Origin: Corallium rubrum
Taxonomy: Eukaryota > Cnidaria > Anthozoa > Scleralcyonacea > Coralliidae
Reading direction: 5' to 3'
Assembly: GCA_964035015.1 (NCBI GenBank)
Contig: OZ036002.1
Coordinates: 11,992,199-12,056,198, forward strand
Length of the DNA: 64,000 nucleotides
Each line of letters opens with the position of its first letter. The first letter of the stretch is position 1. This document shows positions 20,695 through 30,897 of the stretch, in pieces. Below the pieces are notes generated by a model. The model made no database searches, was not told the origin of the DNA, and saw only the letters and a program-made list of their open reading frames with translations. The position numbers and the translations under genes are program-made.

Positions 20695-21801
20695 CATGAA
20701 ACCAAAATCGTGCCTTCTGGAAAGGGACCAGCGGTGTTGATCTGCTCAACCTTTGGAGAATATAAGGTATCCTTAATGAACGAAGGTAGGGTTTGGGTAA
20801 GCGGTTTTAAGGGTATTGGCAATAAAAATTAACTTTATCTCATTTGAAACAGAAAGAACTCGTCAAATGATATAAGAAGACCTTTTACAATTTTTCCGTA
20901 TCTGTTTTGGTTTTGGAAATATTTTGACTAAAGACAACGTGCAACGTGCTGTCCGCCATCTTGGAATTATTTTCGATATGCAAAATTATGTATGTGACGA
21001 CATAACCTTATGACATTATGAGCTAGAAACTCGATTTTTTGTTGCGCTATTTCCATTTTAAATTGACCCACAACATTTAAAAAGCCTTCCGTGGAAATCT
21101 GGTCACCCATGGAGTAGTTTCATCAGGTTTACCCTGGTTGTGACGTCACCAATTTCCTGCGGACAGCACGCTGTCTTTGGTCGAAATATTTTCAAAACCA
21201 AAACCAATACGGAAAAATAGTAAAAGGTCTTCTTATACCATTTGACGAGTTCTTTCAAATGAGACAAACTTAATTTTTTATTGCCAATACCCTTTAAGGT
21301 AGAATTCGGTAAATGCTGAAAGGTTTTCTATTGCTGTACCGCAGCAGGATATTGGTATCAGTCGTAGTAGACTACCCTTCTTGTGAGTCTTTACAGTTGC
21401 AAAAACTTTTCTTGGCTTGGCATCTTAGGGTTGGCAACGACCCACTTATCAATTTCATTTATTTCTCCCTTGGTGAGCAACTTGTTGCTCCATTTAGAAA
21501 TAGTATAGTTGCGTGGTCTGAGATTGGATCTGAAAGCAGAGTCTAATAGTGTAGCAGATTTCCAAGCAGGCCTGGACTGGCCATTGAATGCATGTCATCT
21601 TGTCATATATAGAACAATGGTTCCAAGGCAAAATACGAATTTAGAGCCTTTGTCTTGAATCTTGATTGTTTGATTTTTAAATCTTTTGAGATTGTCTTTC
21701 ATCTCTGCCAAAATTGTCAGGAATGTGCATCGTGTTCAAATGAATAATTTGACCGATTGTTGAAATACCTCGAATAAGAGTGATTTAGAAATTGGAGTCC
21801 T
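20695..21801 (-). pseudogene. Penelope-like reverse transcriptase remnant, split by a MITE
   Basis: On the minus strand, KWSNKLLTKGEINEIDKWV is followed, after a frame change, by TVKTHKKGSLLRLI and SCCGTAIENLSAFTEFYLK. After the MITE come LKPLTQTLPSFIKDTLY and GPFPEGTILVSW. These are conserved blocks of cnidarian Penelope-like RTs, giving the original order. Stops and frame changes show it is dead. Confidence 0.85.
20811..21293. mobile_element. TTAA-flanked foldback MITE inserted in the Penelope RT
   Basis: Ends GGGTATTGGCAATAAAAA and the inverse are flanked by TTAA (20807-20810 and 21294-21297). Long arms include GAACTCGTCAAATG and CTGTCCGCCATCTTG. A second copy is at 46330-46861. It splits LKG/LKP of the RT, dating it after that retroelement. 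Confidence 0.82.
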
Positions 21802-22164
21802 CCATTTAGAATCCTTCTTGACGAGTGGGAATGGTATGGCGGTTTCAATGGCCTAGTTATATGTTCCATGCATGGCACTGCCCCTTCTTGTGGTTCAAAT
21901 GAAAATTAATATAAGAGTTTTTATACTTACAATCCTGATTACCATGTAAAAGAGTTGATATAATAATAAATAAATGTACCGCGCACAGACGAATCCATCC
22001 CGTCATTAAGACAAACTCGTCCACCCGCAACATATACCTACGGCCGAAAAACAGTCCTAAGATTTCCAAAGCATCCAATTCCTTTGTCAAATTACCTTTT
22101 GTTTAATTAATTTTTCAATCTAAATTACCTCTACACGTTCTTAAATATATCATATATAGCACAC

Positions 22165-22400
22165 CTGAACTCTTAAGCGAGATTCGTTCTCTACCACACC
22201 AGCTGGGAAAGTTATTTTCAGTTTACTCTCGTCCCCATACGATTTTGAGTAAATACAAGCTTCTTTTTGTTGTATTACAATCTCTTCAGATCTGATCCTG
22301 CTTGCAACCACCAATGTACACGTTTTTACAATGGTGGCTTTAGCAAATGGCAAATATTTAATGAAGTGACTGAAATCTGACACAATTTCTTCAGGAAGAT
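22165..22400 (-). CDS. Exon of ZU5-ZU5-UPA-protease gene: end of first ZU5 and start of second ZU5
   Basis: The exon has acceptor TTTCTTTTTATAG and donor CAG/GTGTGC. It begins with two bases of a split codon (Asp) and ends in phase 0. It encodes residues 143-221. The start, IVSDFSHFIKYLPF, corresponds to the last strand of a ZU5 domain and includes a Phe-Ser pair (152-153) where related proteins have HF-S. The second half, KLKITFPAGVV, is the characteristic opening of a new ZU5 domain (family pattern: L.I..P.GAV). Confidence 0.85.
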
Positions 22401-22849
22401 CTATAAAAAGAAATTATACAAATTAGAACTACAGTCGATTAATTGTGTTCTTGTCATTAATTTTGTATTAAGGTTGCAGGATACCCTAGAAGGTCAAAAA
22501 TCTCAGAAAATGATATTTTACATATTCGTAAAGCTTACTGATAGGTCTATCACCTGGCGCAAATTTATTCAAAAATATTGAATATTGAATGAGTTATCTA
22601 GTAAAACGTTTCCGAACTGCCTGTCTGTGGCGGGAAAGTCTGTTATTATTAACAGAGGATGAATGACAGCTCATTTGTATCAGATTATGCAGATTTAAAA
22701 AAGTACATGACTACATGTTACATATATTTCATATTTGCCCTATCTGAAATTTTTACTCCACTAAAGTTACAAAAATTACGCTTAAATAAAATCTTTAACT
22801 AGAATATTAATATTAACCAGATCAAAATATACACGCGTAAAAATCTCGC

Positions 22850-23375
22850 AAGTTGTTACAGCATTGTTGCCTGAACAATGCTGTACCAACTTGTTGACAT
22901 ATGTGAACAACATTGATAAATGAACAACATTGTTCATCATTGTTTGTTACAGCTTGATGAAACAACCGTTGTTCACTCATGTTGAAACAACCGAAGGACG
23001 TGTTGATACATCAACCATGTTCACCCATTGTTGTAACATTGTTGTTCATCGTTGTTATTTCGTTATGCTGTTACAACATGTTGTATCATGTGCGAACAAC
23101 GTTGTTGGCTATAAAAATGTGCTGTTGGAACAACTTGTTCATGACTGTTGATTTATCCGTGAACAAGTTGTTCGAACCATAAGTGAACAACTTGTTGACA
23201 ACTTGTTCACGGCGAGCAGCACAACATTGTTCACGGCGAGCAGCACAACATTGTTCACGCGAGCAGCACAACATTGTTCACGCGAGCAGCACAACATTGT
23301 TCACGCGAGCAGCACAACATTGTTCACGCGAGCAGCACAACATTGTTCACGCCGGTGACAACCGTGAACAAGTTG
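22850..23375. repeat. ACAACATTGTTC-rich region with a 23-bp minisatellite
   Basis: The stretch is dominated by variants of GAACAACTTGTTGACA and AACATTGTTC in both orientations. At about 23205-23352 this becomes a regular tandem array of about six copies of a roughly 22-24-bp unit containing GCGAGCAGCACAACATTG. It lies in the intron between the two ZU5-coding exons. Confidence 0.85.
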
Positions 23376-23382
23376 TGAGAGA

Positions 23383-23515
23383 CTTAAACCTTGGTCAAAC
23401 GTCGAACTTTTCATGTGCGCAATCTAATGACAATGAGCAAAATCCTTTGTTTATGCTAATTTGCATTAGATTTGGCACATGATAAGTTCGACGTTTGATT
23501 TAGGCCTTAGTATGA
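23383..23515. repeat. Hairpin next to the first ZU5 exon
   Basis: TTAAACCTTGGTCAAACGTC on the left is matched in inverted form by GACGTTTGATTTAGGCCTTA. It ends about 20 bp from the donor site of the ZU5 exon. Confidence 0.65.
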
Positions 23516-23536
23516 GAAGTTAATCTAAAACAATAC

Positions 23537-23871
23537 CTTCATATTTACTTATCCTTTCGGTCTTTAAGTCTTCGCATTCTACGTTCAACCTTTGTACGAC
23601 TAGGTCATAATAGTCCGCATCAGCTCCGTCTTCAGCCGCCGAGTGAGCGAGAAGAACTGTGACTGGTTTTGCAAAGGCTATTCCCTCCGGTTCAATCTTA
23701 AGAATCCTGCTACAGAATGCATCTCCCCATTTCGCCTTTACATCGCAGTCTTTGTACCTCACGCGACTACATGTTAAGGTGACTGGCTCTGAAACGGCAT
23801 CAGGAGGAAACTGGAGAAAGGCACTAGCAGTTGAAAAAGCAACACATCCACCTTGTTTATCGATGGTGATC
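23537..23871 (-). CDS. Exon of ZU5-ZU5-UPA-protease gene: first ZU5 domain
   Basis: The exon has acceptor AATTGTTTTTAG and donor GAAG/GTATTG, and its phase matches both neighbours. It encodes about residues 31-143. The sequence GGCVAF followed by LQFPPDAVSEPVTL, then ILKIEPEGIAFAKPVTVLLAHS, is a clear ZU5 signature (family: GG.L.....V.L.IPPGAV, then ..V...GP.G..F.KPV.L..PH). This is the best recognisable domain in the gene after the protease and anchors the PIDD/UNC5-like interpretation. Confidence 0.9.
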
Positions 23872-24054
23872 CTAAAAACAATTAATTCTCATTAAAGTGC
23901 CTATGAAGCAAAACTTAAGTCTGGCTTATTTGGAAGAACACTTAAAATAAAAAAGTAACATTTTTGCAGTTTTTCGCTTCCTTGCTTCGTTTTTGAGATA
24001 TTTTAGTTTGTTTGATATCCAAAGTAAACATCTTGACATCACTCATGCATGTAG

Positions 24055-24940
24055 TGGGAGTAGCTAATGGTCGTGGGTCGTGGGTAAAATGTCGTGGGTC
24101 GTGGGTAAAAAGTCGTGGGTCGTGGGTAAAAAGTCGTGGGTCGTGATTTTTCCCAAAAATTGTGAATAAATTATAGAATGAAATAAGTGTATTATTGAAG
24201 TTGAATAAATTGAATAGCTATTTGGGGGAAGTGGATTTTGCACAAACTTGGCGAAGGTGATTGCATTGTCATGAGAGTAATCGATAATATTAAATATTGT
24301 CAAAGTTCAAGGCTTCCAGAGTGGGTATTACAATCAGAAGTATTATCAACATCAATAGTAAAAAGAATACGATTATACTAAATTAGTCTAAATAATTTAA
24401 AGGTGAATCACAATCGCTACTGCGCATTTACGGAGATATCGACGGGTCACGGGTGAATTAAATTTGAAACCCGCGTTTCCATGCTATTATAGATAGAACC
24501 AACCGCCTGAGTGAGCTAATTGACTCTGAAACTTGTTTAATCGAAAGCTGATATTTTGGAACGTTTCGCTTAGAACTTCACAAACTTTACGAACAAACGT
24601 ATTCTGACTATGTACTTAATTCTGCCCATGCAAACAAATGTGCGTGAAAATTATTGTAAAGCGTATGACTGAACGTCATGCAGAGCAACATATTGTAAAC
24701 GCACACGGCGTTTCCGACCATTCTCGGTAAATTTTGTGTTGTTTTAAGCTATAGTTTTCGCCAGTAATTGCATTTAAATAAGTTCGCGGAAACACTGTGT
24801 GCGTTTGGAAAAAATCACGACCCACGACTTTTTACCCACGACCCACGACTTTTTACCCACGACCCACGACATTTTACCCACAACCCACGACATTTTACCC
24901 ACGACCAACGACATTTTACCCACGACCATTAGCTACTCCC
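24055..24940. mobile_element. Foldback element with tandem-array ends (GTCGTGGG unit)
   Basis: GCATGTAG is duplicated at 24047-24054 and 24941-24948. Each end carries GGGAGTAGCTAATGGTCGTG followed by four to five copies of a 21-bp unit GTCGTGGGTCGTGGGTAAAA, in inverted orientation at the two ends. The interior (24530-24680) is related to the Mutator-like element at 18536-19995. Confidence 0.8.
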
Positions 24941-25579
24941 GCATGTAGCCTGCGTAGCAGGTGTTCTGTTCTGGGGGAGAGGGTTGAGAGGGGCAGGGAT
25001 TAAGTGAGGCGTGTTGAGAGCGGCTGGAGGAAACAGGCTTGAGAGGCGCCGGTGGAGCGCGCGCGAGTGGCGAGAAAAAAATTAAGCGATTCGAGAAGAA
25101 AATAGGGGGGCGGAGAAAAAATTGGGGGAGAGGTGAAAGAACGCCTGCCAAAATCCTATTCATAAACAGACTTTTGTGTTCAAAACCTTCGGTTAAATTC
25201 CCATTGGTTCATATGCGTATTGGCGTCAACACTCAGTGAGTCCTCAATAAAACCTATCAACACATCCTTGTAAAGCTTGCAAACCAAACACAAGCTGGGT
25301 TCTATTTCGTCATTTTCGCCGCTCGGTTTAGGATAAAACGCGGATCCGGATTGGCGGAATGGCGGATTTGGGGATAAAACGCGGATTAGGGGATAAAACG
25401 CAGATTAGGGGATAAAACGCAGATTAGGGGATAAAACGCGGATTAGGGGATAAAACGCGGATTGGGGGATAAAACGCGGATTTGGGGATAAAACGCGGAT
25501 TAGGGGATAAAACGCGGACTAGGGGATAAAACGCGGATTAGGGGATAAAACGCGGATTAGGGGATAAAACGCGGATTGG

Positions 25580-25582
<3 letters not shown>

Positions 25583-25636
<54 letters not shown>

Positions 25637-25710
25637 CATACATATATAATATATTTTATATAAGTATATATATATGTATTATATGTATATGTATATATTA
25701 TATACATATA
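25583..25710. repeat. (AT)n microsatellite and AT-rich tract
   Basis: About 50 bp of pure TA repeat is followed by degenerate ATATGT tracts up to the next insertion. Confidence 0.95.
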
Positions 25711-26116
25711 CCGTAAAGCTACTTTCGGGGGGGGGGGGGGGGGGTCGTTACTTTCGGGGGTATCGTTATTTTCGGGATTTATCAGCAAATACTGAATTTT
25801 ATCATAAGTGTAATAAAAGTAGCGTGCTGCGTAGGCAGTGTGGAAACAACAATCGAAATATAATAAGGTTAGATATACTGCCGAAACAGAGAACGTAGGA
25901 GTCTAACGTTTCGAGCGACGATACGGCCCTTCGCTTCGTCAGAGAGAAACATAAAGAGTGTTTACACTCTTTACGTTTCTCTCTGACGAAGGGCCTTCGT
26001 CGCTCGAAACGTTAGACTCCAACGTTCTCTGTTTCGGCAGTATATCTAACCTTACTATATTTCGACTGAATTTTATCATTACTTTCGGGGGGGTCGTTAC
26101 TTTGGGAACTTTACGG
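25711..26116. mobile_element. Nested element with ACCGTAAAG ends around a Penelope terminal palindrome
   Basis: Ends TACCGTAAAGCTACTTTCGG and CTTTGGGAACTTTACGGTA are inverted, with an 18-base G run near 25729. Inside, 25818-26066 is a palindrome: two Penelope-like terminal repeats head to head, each containing CTCTGACGAAGGGCC and GCTCGAAACGTTAGACTCC. Confidence 0.65.
25983..26013 (+). ncRNA. Possible hammerhead-ribozyme-like motif in Penelope terminal repeat
   Basis: CTGACGA followed by a short stem and GAAAC matches the order of the hammerhead core (CUGANGA...GAAA) reported in Penelope-like terminal repeats. An inverted copy lies at about 25890-25945. Stem I and III pairing was not verified, so this is tentative. 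Confidence 0.3.
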
Positions 26117-26284
26117 TATATGCACCTCCAATCCGCGTTTTATCCCCTAATCCACGTTTTATCCCTTGATCCGCGTTATATCCCCCAATCCACGTTTTAT
26201 CCCCTAATCCGCGTTTTATCCCCTAATCCGCCATTCCGCCAATCCGCCATTCCACCAATCCGGATCCGCGTTTTATCCTAACCC

Positions 26285-26345
26285 GAATTGCTCTATGGTC
26301 GAGATGTACTTGCTGTTCTGCCAACAGGCTTTGGGAAAAGCTTAA
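26285..26345 (+). pseudogene. RecQ-like helicase fragment with intact Walker A
   Basis: The reading LYGRDVLAVLPTGFGKS is the motif I (ATP-binding) region of RecQ-family helicases. Only about 20 codons are present and the frame then diverges, so it is a captured piece inside the Mutator-like element, not a gene. Confidence 0.8.
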
Positions 26346-26559
26346 CGGGGCGCGACTTCCGCGGCATTCTCTGCAACAGCTCGTTCACTCTGTAAAACAG
26401 TTCTTTCAGCATCAAATTATAGCGCCTTCCTCGAACTTCTCAGTCTGTTCGTAACTTCACCTTCGGATTGCTGCGATTGAGCGGATTTCATCTTCTTCCT
26501 TTGGCCTGGACATCGGTCTGGTGAAGAAACTCACGTTGGCAAAAGCCGTTTCACGCGAG

Positions 26560-26919
26560 TGTTCTCTTCATCACCAACCATTGTCATCGATGAAAACTGT
26601 GGATGTATCTTGTTTACAGCAGCCTTCAGTTCCATAAGATATTTAGCGAAGTTTCGCATCTTTCTACCGCAGCTTTTACACACGCGATTTGACAAGTTCG
26701 ATCTCAAGAAGCATCGATTCCGATAGATTGATCAAGCGGGGCTAGGACAACATTTTTACCGTCAATTTCATCTGCGATATCAAACTTGAAGGAGGCAACT
26801 CTTTTGAGTGAAAAACCGCACTGACACACCCGACATAACTGATTCGGAGTAGGAGCATTTCCTAAGCGCGATTTTATTATTTTCTCCGAAGTAACAGTTG
26901 TGCTACCCGGCGCGTTCAT
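26560..26919 (-). pseudogene. Captured exon with paired CxxC zinc-binding motifs, frameshifted
   Basis: The frame starts MNAPGSTTVTSEKI and reads QLCRVCQCGF. After a frame change near 26705 it continues SRVCKSCGRKMRNFAKYL. Two separated CxxC pairs, the second followed by basic and helical residues, resemble an N-terminal zinc-finger module (zf-AD-like) seen in uncharacterised cnidarian proteins. The family is from memory. The frameshift makes it a pseudogene fragment. Confidence 0.5.
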
Positions 26920-27036
26920 CCCTCAATTCAGTAATTCCCGCGAAAAACCAACACTTATGGCGGCATTTTCACGCTCAATCAACGTTAATTTCCGGAACAG
27001 TTTTTCATTGGTTATTTGAAGAGGCGTTGATTATAA

Positions 27037-27580
27037 AGCCCTGTTTACACGGCCAAAATTTAAGCGGGATCTGAGCCACATCTGATTTTAAGCGGGCTTA
27101 AAATGTCCGTGTAAACTGTAAACAGATCGGCGTAAATTAATCGCGATTAGTTTGCACCACCTCAAGGAGGTGGATTAAACTGAGCACGGTCAGTTAATGG
27201 CGCTTAACTTGGCCGTGTAAACGCAACGGGATTGAAAAACGCTTGCTATTAATACGGTGTTATTAATACGATAAAATGCATTTTTTTTGCCCTGCTGTAG
27301 AAGCTTCCATCTCGCTATTCTTTGTTCCTTTGTTTCTTTCTTTCTTTTAGCTATTACTCTTTCTCGTGTACCGATGTCTACCGTTGGCGTTGTTCTTTAA
27401 CGCACGCTACCCATACGAAGCTTCCAAAACCAAAAATATAGCTCGTCCGCCATGTTGAATAATGGTAACCGTATACGTGTTTTAGTGAGGGATTATTAAA
27501 TGACCGTGTAAACGCACCAAGGTGGCGCATTTTAAGCACGCTTAACTTAAGCGTGCTTAAATTTTGGCCGTGTAAACACG
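27037..27580. mobile_element. Non-autonomous element with GTTTACACGGCCAAAATTTAAG ends
   Basis: CCTGTTTACACGGCCAAAAT on the left is matched in inverted form by ATTTTGGCCGTGTAAACACG on the right, with repeated internal GTGTAAAC motifs. The terminal style resembles the Harbinger-like families elsewhere in the window. Confidence 0.65.
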
Positions 27581-27584
27581 AGTT

Positions 27585-28345
27585 TGGGTTTTGGTCGAGG
27601 GTCGAGTGTCGAGGGTTGCTAGTCGAGGGTCGACGGGGTAGTTGATCGAGGGTCGTAAAATATGCTAAAAATATTTTTGAAATATATAATATTATGAATT
27701 AACTTATTTTGTGTTTCACGTAAAAAACTCTTGCCGCGGCATTTACGCAAAGTGTACGATGCTTCAATGTTTTGGAAGACTTGTGAAGACGGTCTGATTC
27801 AAGTTTTCCTGCACGGCTTTCGAAGACGTCTTATTCCGGACCAGTAAAGTTGTTTCATAAACCAAGAATTTGTATGATTACGATTTACGACCTGTTTCCA
27901 AAATCTAATGTACATTTAATATAAGCCTCCTCCGCAGGCAACTCTCTGTTGATTTGATACAGAAATAGCGCGGAAGGTTTGCTTCTTTTTGTCCCTTGAG
28001 TTGCTCATACCGCTTGCGAAATGGTAAAGGATCGGAATACATGAAGATAATACACGAATAAAAATGCGAAAACATGGCTAATAGGTTACCAGCTTTCTAG
28101 ACAAATTTACCAAATATTTCCTGTCAGTAAAACACCTTGCCGCGTGCGTATCGAATGTCCAAAAAATATATATCTTCCGCCGCAATTGTTTTTGTCTAGC
28201 CTATGGCTATACGTCGAAGTTTTATTTGTGCCGCTAGAAGGAAATTATGTGCGTAAATTTTAGCGTATTTTACGACCCTCGACCAACTACCCTCGACTTG
28301 CAACCCTCGACACTCAACCCTCGACCAAAACCCAAACTCCTTAAG
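27585..28345. mobile_element. Foldback element with GTCGAGGG tandem-array ends
   Basis: GAGTTTGGGTTTTGGTCGAG and its inverse CTCGACCAAAACCCAAACTC bound the element. Each end carries four to five degenerate copies of GGTCGAGGGT. No coding frame was recognised inside. Confidence 0.8.
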
Positions 28346-29034
28346 TTCCAGTCAAGAATTGTCTCGTTTATGAATAGGATTTTGGCAGGCGTTCTTTCGC
28401 CTCTCCCCCAATTTTTTCCCCCACTCCCCCATATTTTATTTTTTTCTCGCCTTTCTCTCCACCCTCGCCTTTTCCTCTAGCCGCTCTCAACCCTACTCCC
28501 TGCCCCTCTCAACCCTCTCCCCCAGAACAGAACGCCTGCTACGCAGGCTAACATGCATGAGTTATCGCATCAGAGGTTATTTCTCGTTGCTATTATCACA
28601 CCAAACGAATTCAAAGGAAGCATGCGGGTGTATTTTATGCTTGTTAAAAAGGGACAAAACATTAAGATGTGATATATTTATGTCAAGGTTCATATATTTA
28701 TGTCAAGGTTCATATATTTATGTCAAGATTCATATATTTATGTCAAGATTCATATATTTATGTCAAGATTCATGTATTTATGTCAAGATTCATATATTTA
28801 TGTCAAGATTCATATATTTATGTCAAGATTCATATATTTACATGTATGTCAAGATTCATATATTTATGTCAAGATTCATATGCGCGTATCACGTTTTGGT
28901 ATGTATCAAGTTACGTATATGCAAATATTTATGTCAAGTTTCGACAAATATACATCAAGATTCACGCGAGCCTAAATGAAGTACATAAAGGAGTGGCATA
29001 GAACAGTAAGAACAGCGGAAGTGTCGATTGTCCG

Positions 29035-29555
29035 TTGCGAAACCGAGAAAAATGCAAATCCTCATCCGAAAATTTAGATAGCTCAAACGTGGTAGATGAA
29101 GCAACGATTACTTCAATTGTTCGGAGCGTTTATAGCTCACTACAATCTAGCGACAGTCAGACACAGAGAAATGCTAACTCATCATTCTTCAAGTTCAACC
29201 TCAGTTGGTTGGTGAAGAAATGTCGCGTCGGTTTTGCCTTCCACGTGGTCGTGGCCCAGGGCAACTAGCGGCACAGAATACTATGCCACCACCGCAACGA
29301 TACAACCCTCAGATGAATTACGGCCATAGAGCGAGGTGGAGAGGAAAAGGAAAGGGGAAAGGGAAGTCGGGGAATTCGAGTAAAGGGTCCGCGTCTGTGA
29401 TCCATAAGAAAGAACTTATCCTACTGCCACATCCGACCTATGATAAAGTGCCTCGCTTTGAGCGCAAACGAAAGTTACAAGACATGGGATTGATAGTCGA
29501 TGGCTTTCCCCTGGATAAAAGTTGGGATGAAAACCAATTGTGGCTAAAGCTATAA
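29035..29555 (+). pseudogene. Captured gene fragment (KELILLPHP family), frameshifted
   Basis: Reading from NVVDEATITSIVRSVYSSLQ, then after a frame change MSRRFCLPRGRGPGQ, MNYGHRARWRGKGKGKGKSG and IHKKELILLPHPTYDKVPR. This order (Ser-rich stretch, basic Gly/Lys tract, then a KE..LLP.P....VPR motif) resembles a family of uncharacterised cnidarian proteins, some annotated G2E3-like. That resemblance is from memory. The frame change near 29200 and the stop at 29555 indicate a fragment carried by the foldback element. Confidence 0.45.
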
Positions 29556-29844
29556 GTACTTAAATTTTATTAAAAGATTATCGACAATACGTGCCATTTG
29601 CCATTTTGTATGAAACAATCCAAGAAAAACTGAAAAAACTCCAAGTTTGAACGGTTGAGATCTGTACTTTTTATACTTTGACCGTTTCTGTGTCTGACTC
29701 AGAGATATTCAGTCAGCGGTATTAAACAAGGCCGAATGTACTTCATTTAGGCTCGCGTGAATCTTGATGTATATTTGTCGAAACTTGACATAAATATTTG
29801 CATATACGTAACTTGATACATACCAAAACTTGATAGCATATGAA

Positions 29845-30897
29845 TCTTGACATGAATATATGAATCTTGACATAAATATATGAATCTTGACATAAATATA
29901 TGAATCTTGACATAAATATATGAATCTTGACATAAATATATGAATCTTGACATAAATATATGAATCTTGACATAAATATATGAATCTTGACATAAATATA
30001 TGAATCTTGACATGAATATGAATCTTGACATGAATATATGAACCTTGACATAAATATATGAATCTTGACATAAATATATGAACCTTGACATAAATATATG
30101 AATCTTGACATAAATATATGAACCTTGACATAAATATATGAATCTTGACATAAATATATGAACCTTGACATAAATATATGAATCTTGACATAAATATATG
30201 AATCTTGACATGAATATATGAATCTTGACATAAATATATGAATCTTGACATAAATATATGAATCTTGACATAAATATATGAATCTTGACATAAATATATG
30301 AATCTTGACATAAATATATGAATCTTGACATAAATATATGAATCTTGACATGAATATATGAATCTTGACATGAATATATGAATCTTGACATAAATATATG
30401 AACCTTGACATAAATATATGAATCTTGACATAAATATATGAATCTTGACATAAATATATGAATCTTGACATAAATATATGAATCTTGACATAAATATATG
30501 AATCTTGACATGAATATATGAATCTTGACATAAATATATGAATCTTGACATAAATATATGAATCTTGACATAAATATATGAATCTTGACATAAATATATG
30601 AATCTTGACATAAATATATGAATCTTGACATAAATATATGAATCTTGACATAAATATATGAATCTTGACATGAATATATGAATCTTGACATAAATATATG
30701 AACCTTGACATAAATATATGAATCTTGACATAAATATATGAATCTTGACATAAATATATGAATCTTGACATAAATATATGAATCTTGACATGAATATATG
30801 AATCTTGACATGAATATGAATCTTGACATGAATATATGAACCTTGACATAAATATATGAACCTTGACATAAATATATGAACCTTGACATAAATATAT
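29845..30897. repeat. 21-bp minisatellite, about 50 copies
   Basis: The unit is highly homogeneous, with two recurrent variants (CTTGACATGAAT and AACCTTGAC) and two shortened copies (near 30010 and 30810). Because 21 is a multiple of three and no frame has a stop, all three minus frames read as 380-420-residue repeats. They are not genes. Confidence 0.97.

Larger units (their letters stand above)
25326..26283. mobile_element. Foldback element with 19-bp tandem-array ends
   Basis: About 13 copies of GGATAAAACGCGGATTAGG (25330-25583) are mirrored by about seven inverted copies at 26128-26280. The outer boundaries are TTAGGATAAAACGCGGATCC and GGATCCGCGTTTTATCCTAA. Confidence 0.85.
24949..28548. 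mobile_element. Mutator-like element with roughly 200-bp inverted ends and captured gene fragments
   Basis: The ends TAGCCTGCGTAGCAGG...GTTCTGTTCTGGGGG and the inverse near 28380-28548 are long terminal repeats. CATGCATG lies on both outer sides, an 8/9-bp duplication once the element at 24055 is removed. The interior holds a RecQ-like fragment, a zinc-finger-like exon fragment and three further insertions. Confidence 0.75.

Noticed and set aside
23205..23352. Possible CRISPR-like repeat-spacer pattern
   Set aside because: The units abut directly and are nearly identical, so it is a minisatellite.
28669..30897. Possible CRISPR array
   Set aside because: The repeats are contiguous tandem copies without spacers, in a eukaryotic genome.
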